Source: Paludibacteraceae bacterium
GTDB lineage: Bacteria > Bacteroidota > Bacteroidia > Bacteroidales > Paludibacteraceae
DNA length: 64,000 nucleotides
NCBI GenBank assembly: GCA_016292775.1
Contig: JAEDFN010000004.1
Location: 3,226-67,225 of the forward strand
Reading direction: 5' to 3'
The position numbers and the translations under genes are program-made. The notes beneath the pieces were generated by a model. The model saw only the letters and a list, made by a program, of their open reading frames with translations, had not been told where the DNA came from and ran no database searches. Shown here piece after piece: positions 45,708 to 54,818 of the stretch (within the stretch, counting starts at the first letter, position 1; every line of letters begins with the position of its first letter).

Positions 45708-47024
45708 TTATTTCCAGTATTTATCAATTAAATTCTGTTTAATATTTACCTCTTCCGGTTTGAAGTGGGTTTTGAATAAAGACCAAGCAACATCTAGCAT
45801 TTGAGTATTGTCGATATTTACGTCTATAGCCAAAAGTTGTTCTGAATAGTCTTTTGCAAATGCCAAAGCACGTTCATCGTAATTAGTAAGGTCGAAACCG
45901 TTTTCGAGTTTTGTTTTAGCATTAGCGGCATCAGCATAAAGGCGTACTGCAGCATTCATTACTTGAGGGTGATCTTCTCTCGTTTTCTTTCCGGCAACAA
46001 GTTGTTTAAGACGAGAAAGAGAACGGAATGGATCGACGATAACTTTACCAACGTCAGAATCGCGGCGTAAGAATAACTGACCTTCAGTGATATAACCTGT
46101 ATTATCAGGGATAGCATGAGTAATATCTCCACCGGAAAGGGTAGTTACTGCAATAATGGTAATAGAACCACCTGCCGGGAATTGTACCGCTTTTTCGTAA
46201 ATTTTTGCCAAGTCGGAATAAAGAGAACCCGGCATAGAATCTTTTGATGGAATTTGGTCCATACGGTTTGATACAATAGCCAATGCATCAGCATAAGAGG
46301 TCATATCTGTCAACAATACCAATACTTTTTCATTCTTTTCTACAGCGAAAAATTCTGCTGCTGTCAGTGCCATATCAGGGATAAGGAGACGCTCAACAGG
46401 TGGATTTTCTGTTGTATTTACAAAAGAAACAATACGGTCTAGAACTCCGGCATTGTTGAACACATTTTTAAAATATAGGTAGTCATCATTAGTCAAACCC
46501 ATACCACCTAATATAATCTTGTCGGCTTTTGCACGGAGTGCTACATTCGCCATAACTTGGTTGTATGGTTGGTCCGGATCTGCAAAGAATGGAATTTTTT
46601 GTCCGGAAACCAAAGTATTGTTTAAGTCAATACCTGCAATACCTGTTGATATTAATTCTGATGGTTGTTTGCGTCGTACCGGATTTACCGAAGGACCTCC
46701 AATTTCAACCTCAATACCTTCAATTTCAGGTCCTCCATCAATAGGATTACCAAAAGCGTTGAAGAATCTTCCCGCCAATTGGTCGCTTACTTTTAATGAA
46801 GGAGCTTTGCCTAGAAATATTACCTCTGCATTTGTTGGTATACCTTCTGTACCTTCAAACACTTGAAGTGTAATATCATTACCCATAATTTTTACAACTT
46901 GGGCTAATCTACCATTAATAGTGGCCAATTCGTCATTACCTACACCTTCTGCTTTTAGAGAACAAGTAGCTTTTGTAATAGCAGTAATTTTTGTATAGAT
47001 TTTTTGAAATGCTTTTGTTGCCAT
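45708..47024 (-). CDS. ntpB: V-type ATPase subunit B (non-catalytic)
   Basis: Regulatory head subunit alternating with A. 438 residues with the three ATP-synthase alpha/beta domains. There is no Walker A P-loop; the corresponding loop reads SGQKIPFFADP, as in other B subunits. It has LVLLTDMTSYADALA (Walker B-like), GSITIIAVTTLSGGDITHAIPDNTGYITEGQ and the Arg-finger region FLRRDSDVGKVIVDPFRSLSRL. 45 bp after subunit A. Confidence 0.96.
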   Translation of the reverse strand: MATKAFQKIYTKITAITKATCSLKAEGVGNDELATINGRLAQVVKIMGNDITLQVFEGTEGIPTNAEVIFLGKAPSLKVSDQLAGRFFNAFGNPIDGGPEIEGIEVEIGGPSVNPVRRKQPSELISTGIAGIDLNNTLVSGQKIPFFADPDQPYNQVMANVALRAKADKIILGGMGLTNDDYLYFKNVFNNAGVLDRIVSFVNTTENPPVERLLIPDMALTAAEFFAVEKNEKVLVLLTDMTSYADALAIVSNRMDQIPSKDSMPGSLYSDLAKIYEKAVQFPAGGSITIIAVTTLSGGDITHAIPDNTGYITEGQLFLRRDSDVGKVIVDPFRSLSRLKQLVAGKKTREDHPQVMNAAVRLYADAANAKTKLENGFDLTNYDERALAFAKDYSEQLLAIDVNIDNTQMLDVAWSLFKTHFKPEEVNIKQNLIDKYWK

Positions 47025-47069
47025 ATTTTTTAATGTGTTATTTATCTGTTATTAAAAAATTCGGAATAT

Positions 47070-48821
47070 TTACTCTTGCTCTTTTAGCAGTTCATTAAGC
47101 TTAGTAAGGTATTCTTCGAATTGAGGAGAATGGAATTCGCTGTAATTCATTTGTTTGCAAATGTTAATAATGCGTTTGAAATAGTCCATTACATCGAGGA
47201 AAGTTTCGAAATTAAACTCTTTATTACAAATGTCCATTACTAAATTCAGCATATATTCTTGACGTTCCAACGGACATACCGAATCAATTTTATCAAACGC
47301 ATCTTGCTGTAATATCACAAAGTCTATTACCTCGGATTTCCAGAAAGTAACGTGGTAGTCAACAGGTACGCCATCATCACCAAGAATGTTGATTTGTTCT
47401 TGAACCTCTTTACCACGTTGTAGCAAAGTTTTCATTTGATTTACTTTACCAATCCAGTCACCTTTTATCTTTGTTTTAATATATTCTTCAAATTCAGGGT
47501 ATTCGATATATTTAGAATAACTATCGATAGGGTTAACCGCAGGGTATCTTTTTCTATCAGCACGGTTTTGCTCCAAAGCATAGAAGCAGCGAGCTGCTTT
47601 CTTAGTGCCTTCAGTAACAGGCTCTTTTAAGTTACCGCCTGCAGGAGAAACAGTACCGATAAAGGTAATAGATCCGGTAGCACCATTCTTTAAATAAACA
47701 AAACCTGCGCGACTATAGAATGCACCGATAATTGCGGAAAGGTCCATAGGGAATGCATCTTGACCCGGCAACTCTTCCATTCTATTACTCATCTCACGAA
47801 GAGCTTGTGCCCAACGAGAAGTAGAATCGGCCATCAACAACACCTTCAATCCCATTGCTCTATAATATTCAGCAATTGTCATTGCTGTATATACTGATGC
47901 TTCACGAGAAGCTACCGGCATGTTTGATGTATTTGCGATAATTATAGTTCTTTCCATCAATTTTCTACCGGTATGAGGGTCTTCCAATTCAGGGAACTCT
48001 ACAAATATCTCTACAACCTCATTAGCACGCTCACCACAAGCAGCCATAATAACGATGTCGGCATCAGCTTGTTTAGAAATGGCGTGTTGAAGTACGGTTT
48101 TTCCTGTTCCGAAAGGTCCCGGAATAAATCCTGTACCACCTTCAACAATAGGGTTTGCAGTATCAATAGTACGAACGCCGGTCTCTAAAAGTCTGAAAGG
48201 ACGTGGTTTTTCAGTATGAACAAGAATAGGCTTTTTTACAGGCCATTTTTGAATCATATTTATTTCGTAATCTTTACCATCGGCATCTGTTATTACAGCG
48301 ATAGTATCAGTAACTTTATATTCACCTTCTGCAACAACAGATTTAACGGTGTAAGATCCTTCCATTACAAAAGGAACCATTATTTTATGAGGTTGGTGAT
48401 TTTCAATAACTTCACCCAACCATGAAGCGGCTTCTACTATATCTCCTGCTTTTGCCAATGGTTTGAAACCCCAAAGTCGCTCGGTATCAAGAGGAAAATT
48501 ATACTCGCCTCGTTTTAAAAATACACCGGTCAATTTATCCAAGTCATTCTGTAATCCATCGTAGTTTCTGGATAGCATTCCCGGACCTAATGTAACTTCC
48601 AGCATATGACCGGTAAATTCCACTTCGGCTCCAACTTTCAGTCCTCTAGTACTTTCAAATACTTGTACGAATACATTGTCCCCATTTATCTTTAATACTT
48701 CGGCCATCAATCTGATGTCACCTAAAGATATATAGCATATTTCATTTTGAGATACAGGCCCATCTGCATATACTGTTACAAGGTTTGATATTATACCTTT
48801 TACAATTCCTTTTGTTGCCAT
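47070..48821 (-). CDS. ntpA: V-type ATPase subunit A (catalytic)
   Basis: ATP-hydrolysing or -synthesising head subunit. 583 residues: N-terminal beta-barrel, the A-specific non-homologous bulge (~115-190), and the nucleotide domain with P-loop GPFGTGKTVLQ (~233-243), catalytic Glu in ACGERANE (~260-267), Walker B VLLMADSTSRWAQALRE (~327-343). All catalytic elements are intact. 14 bp after the DUF2764 gene. Confidence 0.97.
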   Translation of the reverse strand: MATKGIVKGIISNLVTVYADGPVSQNEICYISLGDIRLMAEVLKINGDNVFVQVFESTRGLKVGAEVEFTGHMLEVTLGPGMLSRNYDGLQNDLDKLTGVFLKRGEYNFPLDTERLWGFKPLAKAGDIVEAASWLGEVIENHQPHKIMVPFVMEGSYTVKSVVAEGEYKVTDTIAVITDADGKDYEINMIQKWPVKKPILVHTEKPRPFRLLETGVRTIDTANPIVEGGTGFIPGPFGTGKTVLQHAISKQADADIVIMAACGERANEVVEIFVEFPELEDPHTGRKLMERTIIIANTSNMPVASREASVYTAMTIAEYYRAMGLKVLLMADSTSRWAQALREMSNRMEELPGQDAFPMDLSAIIGAFYSRAGFVYLKNGATGSITFIGTVSPAGGNLKEPVTEGTKKAARCFYALEQNRADRKRYPAVNPIDSYSKYIEYPEFEEYIKTKIKGDWIGKVNQMKTLLQRGKEVQEQINILGDDGVPVDYHVTFWKSEVIDFVILQQDAFDKIDSVCPLERQEYMLNLVMDICNKEFNFETFLDVMDYFKRIINICKQMNYSEFHSPQFEEYLTKLNELLKEQE

Positions 48822-48835
48822 TATATCATTATATA

Positions 48836-49669
48836 TTATTTGAATTTAACATCTTTTTTAAGGTCATTAATCATAGACCTGAATATTTCAGCTCCATGCT
48901 CTTGTGAGAGATTATCCCATCTGTGCATGATTTCTGCTTTTAACCAAAATGCAAAAATTTTTTCTACAGAGAAATTAGTATAAAATGAGTTGTCTACAAG
49001 CCATTCCCATTTTAATAAATCAATTCTTTTCTCTTTTTCCAATAAATTGGTAGTCTCTGATATATTGATTAATTTATCGATATATTCTACTTCAGATTTT
49101 AAATTAAAATCTTTTGCGTTTGGGTTCATTTTTATAGTGTCAACAACAATGTTATCGCCTACTAATGCTGATTTGATATCCCAATTATATTTTCTGCAAG
49201 TCAATGCAGTTAAAATATTGTTGAGATTAAGGTTGAATGAAAACCAATTGCGCACAAATTTGTTTTTACAACTCATACCATATTGGTAGTATAAAGCGGA
49301 AAGATGCTCTTGAGGAAAAACAATTTTAGATTCTTCTTGTTTGAAGTATTTATAAAATTCAAGAATATAAGGGAGAATACGCTTATCTTTTGCAGGATTC
49401 AGCTCGTTACTTTCTTCAATAATTCTAATAATATCAAGCCAATCTTCGCGTGTTAAAGTACCAAGTGGATTTATTTCGGCCTGTTTATCTTTTAATAGTG
49501 ATAGCAGATTGTCGTTATCATATCTATTTCTCAGAATATTAAAAACACGTAAATCTCCGCATGAAAGCATAGGGGAGAGATCGTCGATAATACTCTGTAA
49601 TGTCGGTACCGATTTTAGATTATCAATCTGTAAATCAGCCATTCCTGCTATGTAATAATAATAATTCAT
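48836..49669 (-). CDS. DUF2764 family protein of V-ATPase operon
   Basis: 277 residues, soluble and mostly helical, with no signal peptide; begins MNYYYYIAGMADLQID. I recognise it as DUF2764, found between subunits E and A in V-type ATPase operons of Bacteroidota and, at the equivalent position, in Chlamydia-like operons. Since no canonical subunit C gene is present and the helical pattern (a repeated ~90-residue unit ending in WLVDNSF and FWLKAEIMHRW) is compatible, it may replace C as the coupler between the c-ring and the central stalk. That is inference. 6 bp after E. Confidence 0.85.
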   Translation of the reverse strand: MNYYYYIAGMADLQIDNLKSVPTLQSIIDDLSPMLSCGDLRVFNILRNRYDNDNLLSLLKDKQAEINPLGTLTREDWLDIIRIIEESNELNPAKDKRILPYILEFYKYFKQEESKIVFPQEHLSALYYQYGMSCKNKFVRNWFSFNLNLNNILTALTCRKYNWDIKSALVGDNIVVDTIKMNPNAKDFNLKSEVEYIDKLINISETTNLLEKEKRIDLLKWEWLVDNSFYTNFSVEKIFAFWLKAEIMHRWDNLSQEHGAEIFRSMINDLKKDVKFK

Positions 49670-49675
49670 TGCTTA

Positions 49676-50269
49676 TTAATTAAATAGCATATCAACTAAT
49701 TTCGGACGAAGGAATTCTTTGAAATATTCAATAAATTCATTTTCTCCAAAAGCAACTTTAAATCCGTTATTGACAGGGGAAATAGTAAAGTCTGTTTTTA
49801 AACCTTTAACTTCTTTTATTGTAACACCGTTATTAAGAAGGTTTTTCGTATTTGCAATAAAATAATCTTCTAATGATTTTGCATCTTTAGCCTCTATTAC
49901 AACATCTCCGTTTGCTACCCATTTTGATGCTATATCGGAAATGATTGATTGCATAAATTGCTTATCATCTAAGGCTGCATTAACCGCGGCAGAAGATATT
50001 TTATCCGAAATGATATTCGTAATCTCACTTTTTAGTGCGTTAAGAGATTGATTTGTATATAATTTCAATTCGGATTTTGTGTTTTTTTCTAATTCTTTTG
50101 CTTGTTTTTCGGCATCAGCTAAAATTTTTTCAGCTTCCGATTTTGCTTGAGCAATGATTTTTTCTGCATCTTCTGAAGCTTTAGAGATAATTTCTTTTGC
50201 TTCATTTTTGCCTTTTTCCACCCCTTCGAGGTAGATTTTATCGGTTAATTCTTGAAGTTTATTATTCAT
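49676..50269 (-). CDS. ntpE: V-type ATPase subunit E (peripheral stalk)
   Basis: Peripheral-stalk subunit, 197 residues. The first ~95 residues form a continuous Ala/Glu/Lys coiled coil (ASEDAEKIIAQAKSEAEKIL) that pairs with a G/H subunit, and the C-terminal alpha/beta domain (~110-197) would bind the A/B head. First gene of the operon. The G/H partner is not seen here. The leader has a -7 element and a hairpin followed by a T run. Confidence 0.9.
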   Translation of the reverse strand: MNNKLQELTDKIYLEGVEKGKNEAKEIISKASEDAEKIIAQAKSEAEKILADAEKQAKELEKNTKSELKLYTNQSLNALKSEITNIISDKISSAAVNAALDDKQFMQSIISDIASKWVANGDVVIEAKDAKSLEDYFIANTKNLLNNGVTIKEVKGLKTDFTISPVNNGFKVAFGENEFIEYFKEFLRPKLVDMLFN

Positions 50270-50305
50270 AACTAGTATAATATAAATACGTTAGGTTAAC
50301 ATAAA

Positions 50306-50337
50306 AGTCAAAAAGCACCATCTCTGCAAAATGGCAC
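50306..50337 (-). terminator. Possible leader terminator/attenuator of V-ATPase operon
   Basis: On the minus strand GTGCCAT (50337-50331) and ATGGTGC (50321-50315) form a 7-bp stem (two G-U pairs) with a 9-nt loop, followed at once by TTTTTGACTTTT. It lies between the -7 element and the ntpE ATG, so if it works it would attenuate the operon. Confidence 0.4.
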
Positions 50338-50350
50338 TTATAATGCACCG

Positions 50351-50358
50351 CAAATTTA
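50351..50358 (-). promoter_or_regulatory. -7 element of V-ATPase operon
   Basis: TAAATTTG on the minus strand, 82 bp before the ntpE ATG. No clear -33 TTG at the proper distance. Confidence 0.4.
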
Positions 50359-50400
50359 ATAAAAATATTTTATAGAATGACTATATTTACTAAAAAAGAT

Positions 50401-51696
50401 TTATTTCTTTTTTGAAGTAAATAAATGGTTGAATTTATATACTAAAATGACGTATAATCTGTTGTTACCCACAAGGTGTGTATTGAATACGGTATAGTCG
50501 GGATTCAATTCTCCATAATGAACGCCGGTATATTCATATTCCAAACCAACGTTTAAGTTATTATTATATTGGTAAGTCACAGATGGAGCAATACGGAAAA
50601 TATCATCAAAATTGGCATTTCCTCTAAAATAAACTTTTTCCGGTATCAAATTTTTAGATGCTCCCAAATTTTTGATATATCCTCCTAATATTGTTGAAGT
50701 TATAGCATGTTTATTTTTTGCATAAGTGTAAGATAATGTGGCCCATGTTGATGATTGATAGATAGGTGAATATTCGTATGAAACAGCATCAGGTAATAAA
50801 TTTGAAGCACCATAACCCGACATCATCAATAGGTGCCCCATGTTTCCACCATATACACTCTTTGCTTTAAAATCAAATCCTTTATTTGTTAGTTGTAGAA
50901 ATAATTGCGTACAATAAGAAGAAGCTCTATCGGTTACAGTAAAAATGTTTCCCAATTCATCCGTAAAATTTTTTCTTGGTGAAATATTTAGATATTCAAT
51001 TCCGGCACCAATTTTAACAAATTTATTTTTGTATGATAAACCGAAATAAAATTCCGGCAACCCTTTAAATATTTGATAGTTTGTAGAGTTTCCTTCAGGC
51101 CCCGGAGATGGATATTGCAGTTGATAAATTGCTGCAGCTGAAATAGTAAAGTTGTTTATCAGTGCATTATATCTTAATTGTGGAGCTCTGGAAAAAGGAT
51201 TAAAAGGGGCTCCTGTATTTAAAGAAACTATCGAAGGGATTAATTCACCGGTCATTGGATGCCAAGTTTGCCCTGTAATTATATTATGGTGTTTCCAATT
51301 TAAAGATACAAAGGCTTGTCTTATTCTAAATAATGTGATATAATTTGCAGCTCCACAAAAGTCGGTCTCTATTTTTGCTGAAATTTGAAAGTTATTTGAA
51401 TATACCGGTGATGTGAAATTAAAACCAAATCTGGTAGTTACAGCCAATAAGCGGGTAGAGTATACTGCATTAAGATCCTTGCCATTGGCAGAGAATTGCC
51501 GGTCATAAGGAATGAAATAGAATAATTCGCCTACTGCCGCTATCGATTTTCTACTGTCAAATGTAAAATCATTTCTTACAAAACCATATATCTCGTATTT
51601 GTATAGAGAGTCTATATTTAAATTATTTTCCTCTGCAGATATATTGCATACTAATAAAAAAAGCAAGATAACAGGCAATAATAATTTGTTTTTCAT
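50401..51696 (-). CDS. Outer-membrane porin-like beta-barrel protein
   Basis: 431 residues with a Sec signal (MKNKLLLPVILLFLLVCNISA|EE) and a mature protein of alternating hydrophobic/polar strands with aromatic girdles, ending in YVILVYKFNHLFTSKKK. The segment DSLYKYEIYGFVRNDFTFDSR and the later IRQAFVSLNWKHHNIITGQTWHP are typical of DcaP-like trimeric porins, where the second lies near the pore wall. Substrate is unknown. Own promoter at 51744-51774; it is the last gene of its unit and ends 42 bp before the ATPase -7 element. Confidence 0.85.
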   Translation of the reverse strand: MKNKLLLPVILLFLLVCNISAEENNLNIDSLYKYEIYGFVRNDFTFDSRKSIAAVGELFYFIPYDRQFSANGKDLNAVYSTRLLAVTTRFGFNFTSPVYSNNFQISAKIETDFCGAANYITLFRIRQAFVSLNWKHHNIITGQTWHPMTGELIPSIVSLNTGAPFNPFSRAPQLRYNALINNFTISAAAIYQLQYPSPGPEGNSTNYQIFKGLPEFYFGLSYKNKFVKIGAGIEYLNISPRKNFTDELGNIFTVTDRASSYCTQLFLQLTNKGFDFKAKSVYGGNMGHLLMMSGYGASNLLPDAVSYEYSPIYQSSTWATLSYTYAKNKHAITSTILGGYIKNLGASKNLIPEKVYFRGNANFDDIFRIAPSVTYQYNNNLNVGLEYEYTGVHYGELNPDYTVFNTHLVGNNRLYVILVYKFNHLFTSKKK

Positions 51697-51743
51697 TGTC
51701 TATGTATTGATTTAAGGATAGTTATTAATTATTTTATTTTTTG

Positions 51744-51774
51744 CAAAGTTATATTTAATAATTTATTTATACAA
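51744..51774 (-). promoter_or_regulatory. Promoter of the porin gene
   Basis: Minus strand TTG (51774-51772) and TAACTTTG (51751-51744), 20-bp spacer, 47 bp before the ATG. Confidence 0.65.
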
Positions 51775-51776
51775 GA

Positions 51777-51808
51777 AAAGAGACCAAATATTACTATCCG
51801 GTCCCTTT
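51777..51808 (-). terminator. Terminator of padR-pspC unit
   Basis: Nine-bp stem AAAGGGACC / GGTCTCTTT (one G-U pair) read on the minus strand, then TCTTG. 27 nt after the PspC-protein stop and directly abutting the porin -33. Confidence 0.7.
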
Positions 51809-51835
51809 CTTGATAAAAGTATGTTATGAAAAAAA

Positions 51836-53491
51836 TTATTTATTATATGGCTTTGCAGTACCTCCTGAGGAGACGTTAATTATTTTATACGAGCAGTTTT
51901 TATTGTATTTCACAACACCGCTTGATGTTGAGATTATATATAAAGAGTCACCTCTTGCAGTAATTTTAGCTGCGGAAGAAGAGAGAATACTGCTATTAAT
52001 ACATTGCATATTTTTTGTATTTATATCTGCAGCTGATGATGAATTTAAATACGAACATTTTGCCTTGCCGGATAAATTGATTTCGGCAGAAGATGATGCT
52101 TCTACATAAAGAGTATCACATTCAATATTCAAGTTAATAATACCGGCGGAGTTTGATCTTATTTTTAAATTCTTTACCAATAAAGGAGTATCGCTTGTAT
52201 TTGTAATTGATCCGGCGGAAGAAGTACTGATATCGTCAATTGTATCTGAATAGTGAATTACCACTTTGTTATCATCGTAAAAATTATAGTGTGATTGTGA
52301 ATTCAAAGAAACATATAATGTGTTTTTAGAAGTATCCAAATTAATATTTCTCAGGTAATTTTCATTACCTATAATTTCTACGAAATTTAAAGAGTCTTTT
52401 TCCAAGTATGCAGATACTCCGGAAGATATTTTTATACTATTGTACTGAACATTATTAAGCTTCTCTTCCGTATAAATATTTTTATTTTTTTCAAAATATC
52501 TATTGTAAATAAATGGTTTGAAATCGTGTTTGAAGAATAAAGTCAAAGAAATGATAAGTGCAATAATCCATACTATACTGTTAATCCACAAGAATTTAAT
52601 ATATCCATTATTTTTACTGTTATTACGTTTAAAGATTTGAATAATACTTACGATAATCATTAATATCGGAAGTATTGCAGTTAGAATTAAGGATATAACA
52701 AAAATAATAGTATCTGAAGTAGGAATTGCCATGCCCGGGAATGAATAATGCCCGAAAATTATGGATAATGATACAACAATTAACAAACCGAGAACGCCGA
52801 TAAGCACAGAGCAGAAGATTACACCAATAATAATGGCGAAAATTTTCATTAGTATTTTAAAAAAATTACCGAATGCACTACCTATAGAAGAAACATTATT
52901 CTTTATATCCATCTTATTGATATACTCTTTGATATTCTCAATAGAGGGTTCTATTCCTTGCATTTCAAGTTTTTGAGATGTAGTTTTTGCAGCGGGACAT
53001 ATTATCCATAATATTACATATATCACCACCATCCATGAATAACTGAGAATAGTTAGAAGAATAAAAATTAATCTGATTATAGATACGTCAATACCTATAT
53101 AAGAAGCTAATCCTGCTGCTACACCACCAAATATTTGGTTGTCAACATCTCTGTAAAATTTTCTATGTTTCTTTTTGTTTTTAGAATTATTGGATTTTGA
53201 TTCATTTTCGGAATTATCTTCTATATCGTTTTCGTCATCAAATTGATTCGGATTACCAAGAGTACTGATTACATAATCCACATCTTCCAAGGTAACTACA
53301 GTTCGATTTTTATTCAGTCTTTCAGTAAAAATCTCAGCAATCCTTGTTTCTACGTCTGAAATAATTTCTCTATCACTTTCATCTTTGAAATGTTCGGATA
53401 ATTTATGCAAATATGTTTGCAATTTATTATACGCATCTTCATCGATAGTGAATACTAATCCGCTGAGGTTTATTGATAATGTTTTTTTCAT
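51836..53491 (-). CDS. PspC-domain and GIN (DUF2807) membrane protein
   Basis: 551 residues. The order is a soluble N-terminus (~1-95, with KKTLSINLSGLVFTIDEDAY), the PspC domain (~108-172; FYRDVDNQIFGGVAAGLASY and ICPAA), three or four further helices (~205-325), then a C-terminal beta-helical head GIN domain (~340-551) with the repeated pattern S-S-A and LxIxxxSAGxIxL. PspC proteins respond to envelope stress; GIN domains are of unknown ligand. The padR gene ends 7 bp upstream, so this is a regulator-target pair, common in Bacteroidota. Confidence 0.88.
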   Translation of the reverse strand: MKKTLSINLSGLVFTIDEDAYNKLQTYLHKLSEHFKDESDREIISDVETRIAEIFTERLNKNRTVVTLEDVDYVISTLGNPNQFDDENDIEDNSENESKSNNSKNKKKHRKFYRDVDNQIFGGVAAGLASYIGIDVSIIRLIFILLTILSYSWMVVIYVILWIICPAAKTTSQKLEMQGIEPSIENIKEYINKMDIKNNVSSIGSAFGNFFKILMKIFAIIIGVIFCSVLIGVLGLLIVVSLSIIFGHYSFPGMAIPTSDTIIFVISLILTAILPILMIIVSIIQIFKRNNSKNNGYIKFLWINSIVWIIALIISLTLFFKHDFKPFIYNRYFEKNKNIYTEEKLNNVQYNSIKISSGVSAYLEKDSLNFVEIIGNENYLRNINLDTSKNTLYVSLNSQSHYNFYDDNKVVIHYSDTIDDISTSSAGSITNTSDTPLLVKNLKIRSNSAGIINLNIECDTLYVEASSSAEINLSGKAKCSYLNSSSAADINTKNMQCINSSILSSSAAKITARGDSLYIISTSSGVVKYNKNCSYKIINVSSGGTAKPYNK

Positions 53492-53498
53492 TGTTAAA

Positions 53499-53882
53499 TT
53501 ATTTATTTATGTTTATTATTTTTTCGTTATCTATAGTAGGTTCTGAAATCGGGTTTTCTTTTACGTAATCTACAATATAGCATATCTCACTCCATGCTGC
53601 ATCAAGTTCTTTTAAAAATTCATTCCCTTTTTCTGTTAGGTGATAATATTTTCTAGGAGGACCTGATGATGATTCTACCCAAGTGTAGTTTAGTAATTCA
53701 TTATTCTTTAACCGAGTAAGGATAGGGTACAATGTACCTTCTACAATAATAAATTTTCCTTTTTTCAGTGCATTTATTATGTCTGATGCATAAGCTTGGT
53801 TATTTCTTAGTGTAAGAAGAATACAATACTCCAAAAATCCTTTTCGCATTTGTGATTTAACATTGTCAGCTTGTATTTTCAT
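53499..53882 (-). CDS. PadR-family transcriptional repressor
   Basis: 127-residue winged-helix regulator: FLEYCILLTLRNNQAYASDIINAL (helices 1-2), VEGTLYPILTRLKNNELLNYTWVE (recognition helix and wing), SSGPPRKYYHLTEKGNEFL (wing end) and a C-terminal dimer helix. It is likely to control its own operon with the PspC/GIN gene; an inverted repeat overlapping its promoter at 53933-53953 is a candidate operator. The signal sensed is unknown. Confidence 0.9.
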   Translation of the reverse strand: MKIQADNVKSQMRKGFLEYCILLTLRNNQAYASDIINALKKGKFIIVEGTLYPILTRLKNNELLNYTWVESSSGPPRKYYHLTEKGNEFLKELDAAWSEICYIVDYVKENPISEPTIDNEKIININK

Positions 53883-53912
53883 TATTCTATTATTTTAAAT
53901 AATTTCTCGATG

Positions 53913-53943
53913 CAAATGTATTTACTTTTATTGTACTATGCAA
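53913..53943 (-). promoter_or_regulatory. Promoter of padR-pspC
   Basis: Minus strand TTG (53943-53941) and TACATTTG (53920-53913), 20-bp spacer, 31 bp before the ATG. Confidence 0.65.
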
Positions 53944-53953
53944 TACATAATAC
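53933..53953. promoter_or_regulatory. Candidate PadR operator
   Basis: Inverted repeat GTACTATG - CAATA - CATAATAC, arms matching at 7 of 8 positions, covering the -33 element of the padR promoter. Position and form fit autorepression by a PadR dimer. Confidence 0.45.
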
Positions 53954-54087
53954 TATATTTAACTAAATATTAACATTGTGGAATGTTTTTTAATAAAATA
54001 ATAATCAAATTAATTGAATAATTGGTAAATAACTGCTATTTTATATATAATTTTCGAGAATGATGATGTTATTATAAATAATAATTG

Positions 54088-54095
54088 TACCTTTG
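54088..54095 (+). promoter_or_regulatory. -7 element for the Crp-like gene
   Basis: TACCTTTG, 24 bp before the ATG at 54120. The upstream -33 is unclear. Confidence 0.45.
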
Positions 54096-54119
54096 TGGTT
54101 AGAAAAATAACAAGAAAAA

Positions 54120-54818
54120 ATGAAAGAAATGATTAAAAATATTTCGCCTATTGACGAAATATCAGATATTTGGAAGCCTCTTACATATGAAGAGAGAATC
54201 TATTTACGAGAGAATACAAAATTCTTGGAATTCAAGAAGAACGAGTATATTTATCGTGATGGAGAGATGCCGGAATATATGTTTTTTTTGTTAGAAGGTC
54301 ATGTAAAAATATATAGAGAAGGTGTATGTGGAAGGCAACAATTATTACGAATAATTTGTCCAAAAAATCTCTTTGGTTACAGAGCATATTTTTCCAATTC
54401 AAGATATGTGGCTACTGCAGTAGGCATAGATAATGTTAGTTTATATGCTGTGCCTCTATCTGTATTTAAGCAGATAATTGAGTCGAACAATAAACTTTCG
54501 GTCTATTTTATCGGTTTACTTTCTCAAGAATTAGCCATTGCCGATATGCGGCTTGTCAGTTTAACACAAAAGCATGTTAGAGGAAGATTGGCAGAAACAA
54601 TTTTAAAATTAATAGAAATTTACGGCATTGATCCTAATACGAAAAATATAAACGGTTATTTATCGAGAGAAGACTTGGCAGGATATGCAAATATGACTGC
54701 TTCTAATGCAATCCGTACCCTTTCCAGTTTTGATTCTGAAAATTTATTAGAGGTTAATGGTAAAAGAATTAGGGTATTGGATATTGACCAACTAACAAAA
54801 ATCAGCCAACAGGGTTAA
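54120..54818 (+). CDS. Crp/Fnr-family transcriptional regulator
   Basis: 232 residues: an effector domain with the cyclic-nucleotide-binding jelly roll (~20-130, EYIYRDGEMPEYMFFLLEGHVKI...), a dimer helix (~135-165) and a C-terminal winged HTH (~175-230) with YLSREDLAGYANMTASNAIR as the recognition helix. The N-terminal Cys set of FNR is absent, so it is not an obvious Fe-S oxygen sensor. The phosphate-binding Arg typical of CAP is not clear; the ligand may be heme, or none. Its stop overlaps the next start (TAATG), suggesting the TPR gene is coexpressed. Confidence 0.88.
   Translation: MKEMIKNISPIDEISDIWKPLTYEERIYLRENTKFLEFKKNEYIYRDGEMPEYMFFLLEGHVKIYREGVCGRQQLLRIICPKNLFGYRAYFSNSRYVATAVGIDNVSLYAVPLSVFKQIIESNNKLSVYFIGLLSQELAIADMRLVSLTQKHVRGRLAETILKLIEIYGIDPNTKNINGYLSREDLAGYANMTASNAIRTLSSFDSENLLEVNGKRIRVLDIDQLTKISQQG

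Noticed and set aside
50392..50413. Hairpin at the end of the porin gene as terminator
   Set aside because: AAAAAAGA/TCTTTTTT stem has only one G-C pair and starts inside the stop region; too weak to claim.
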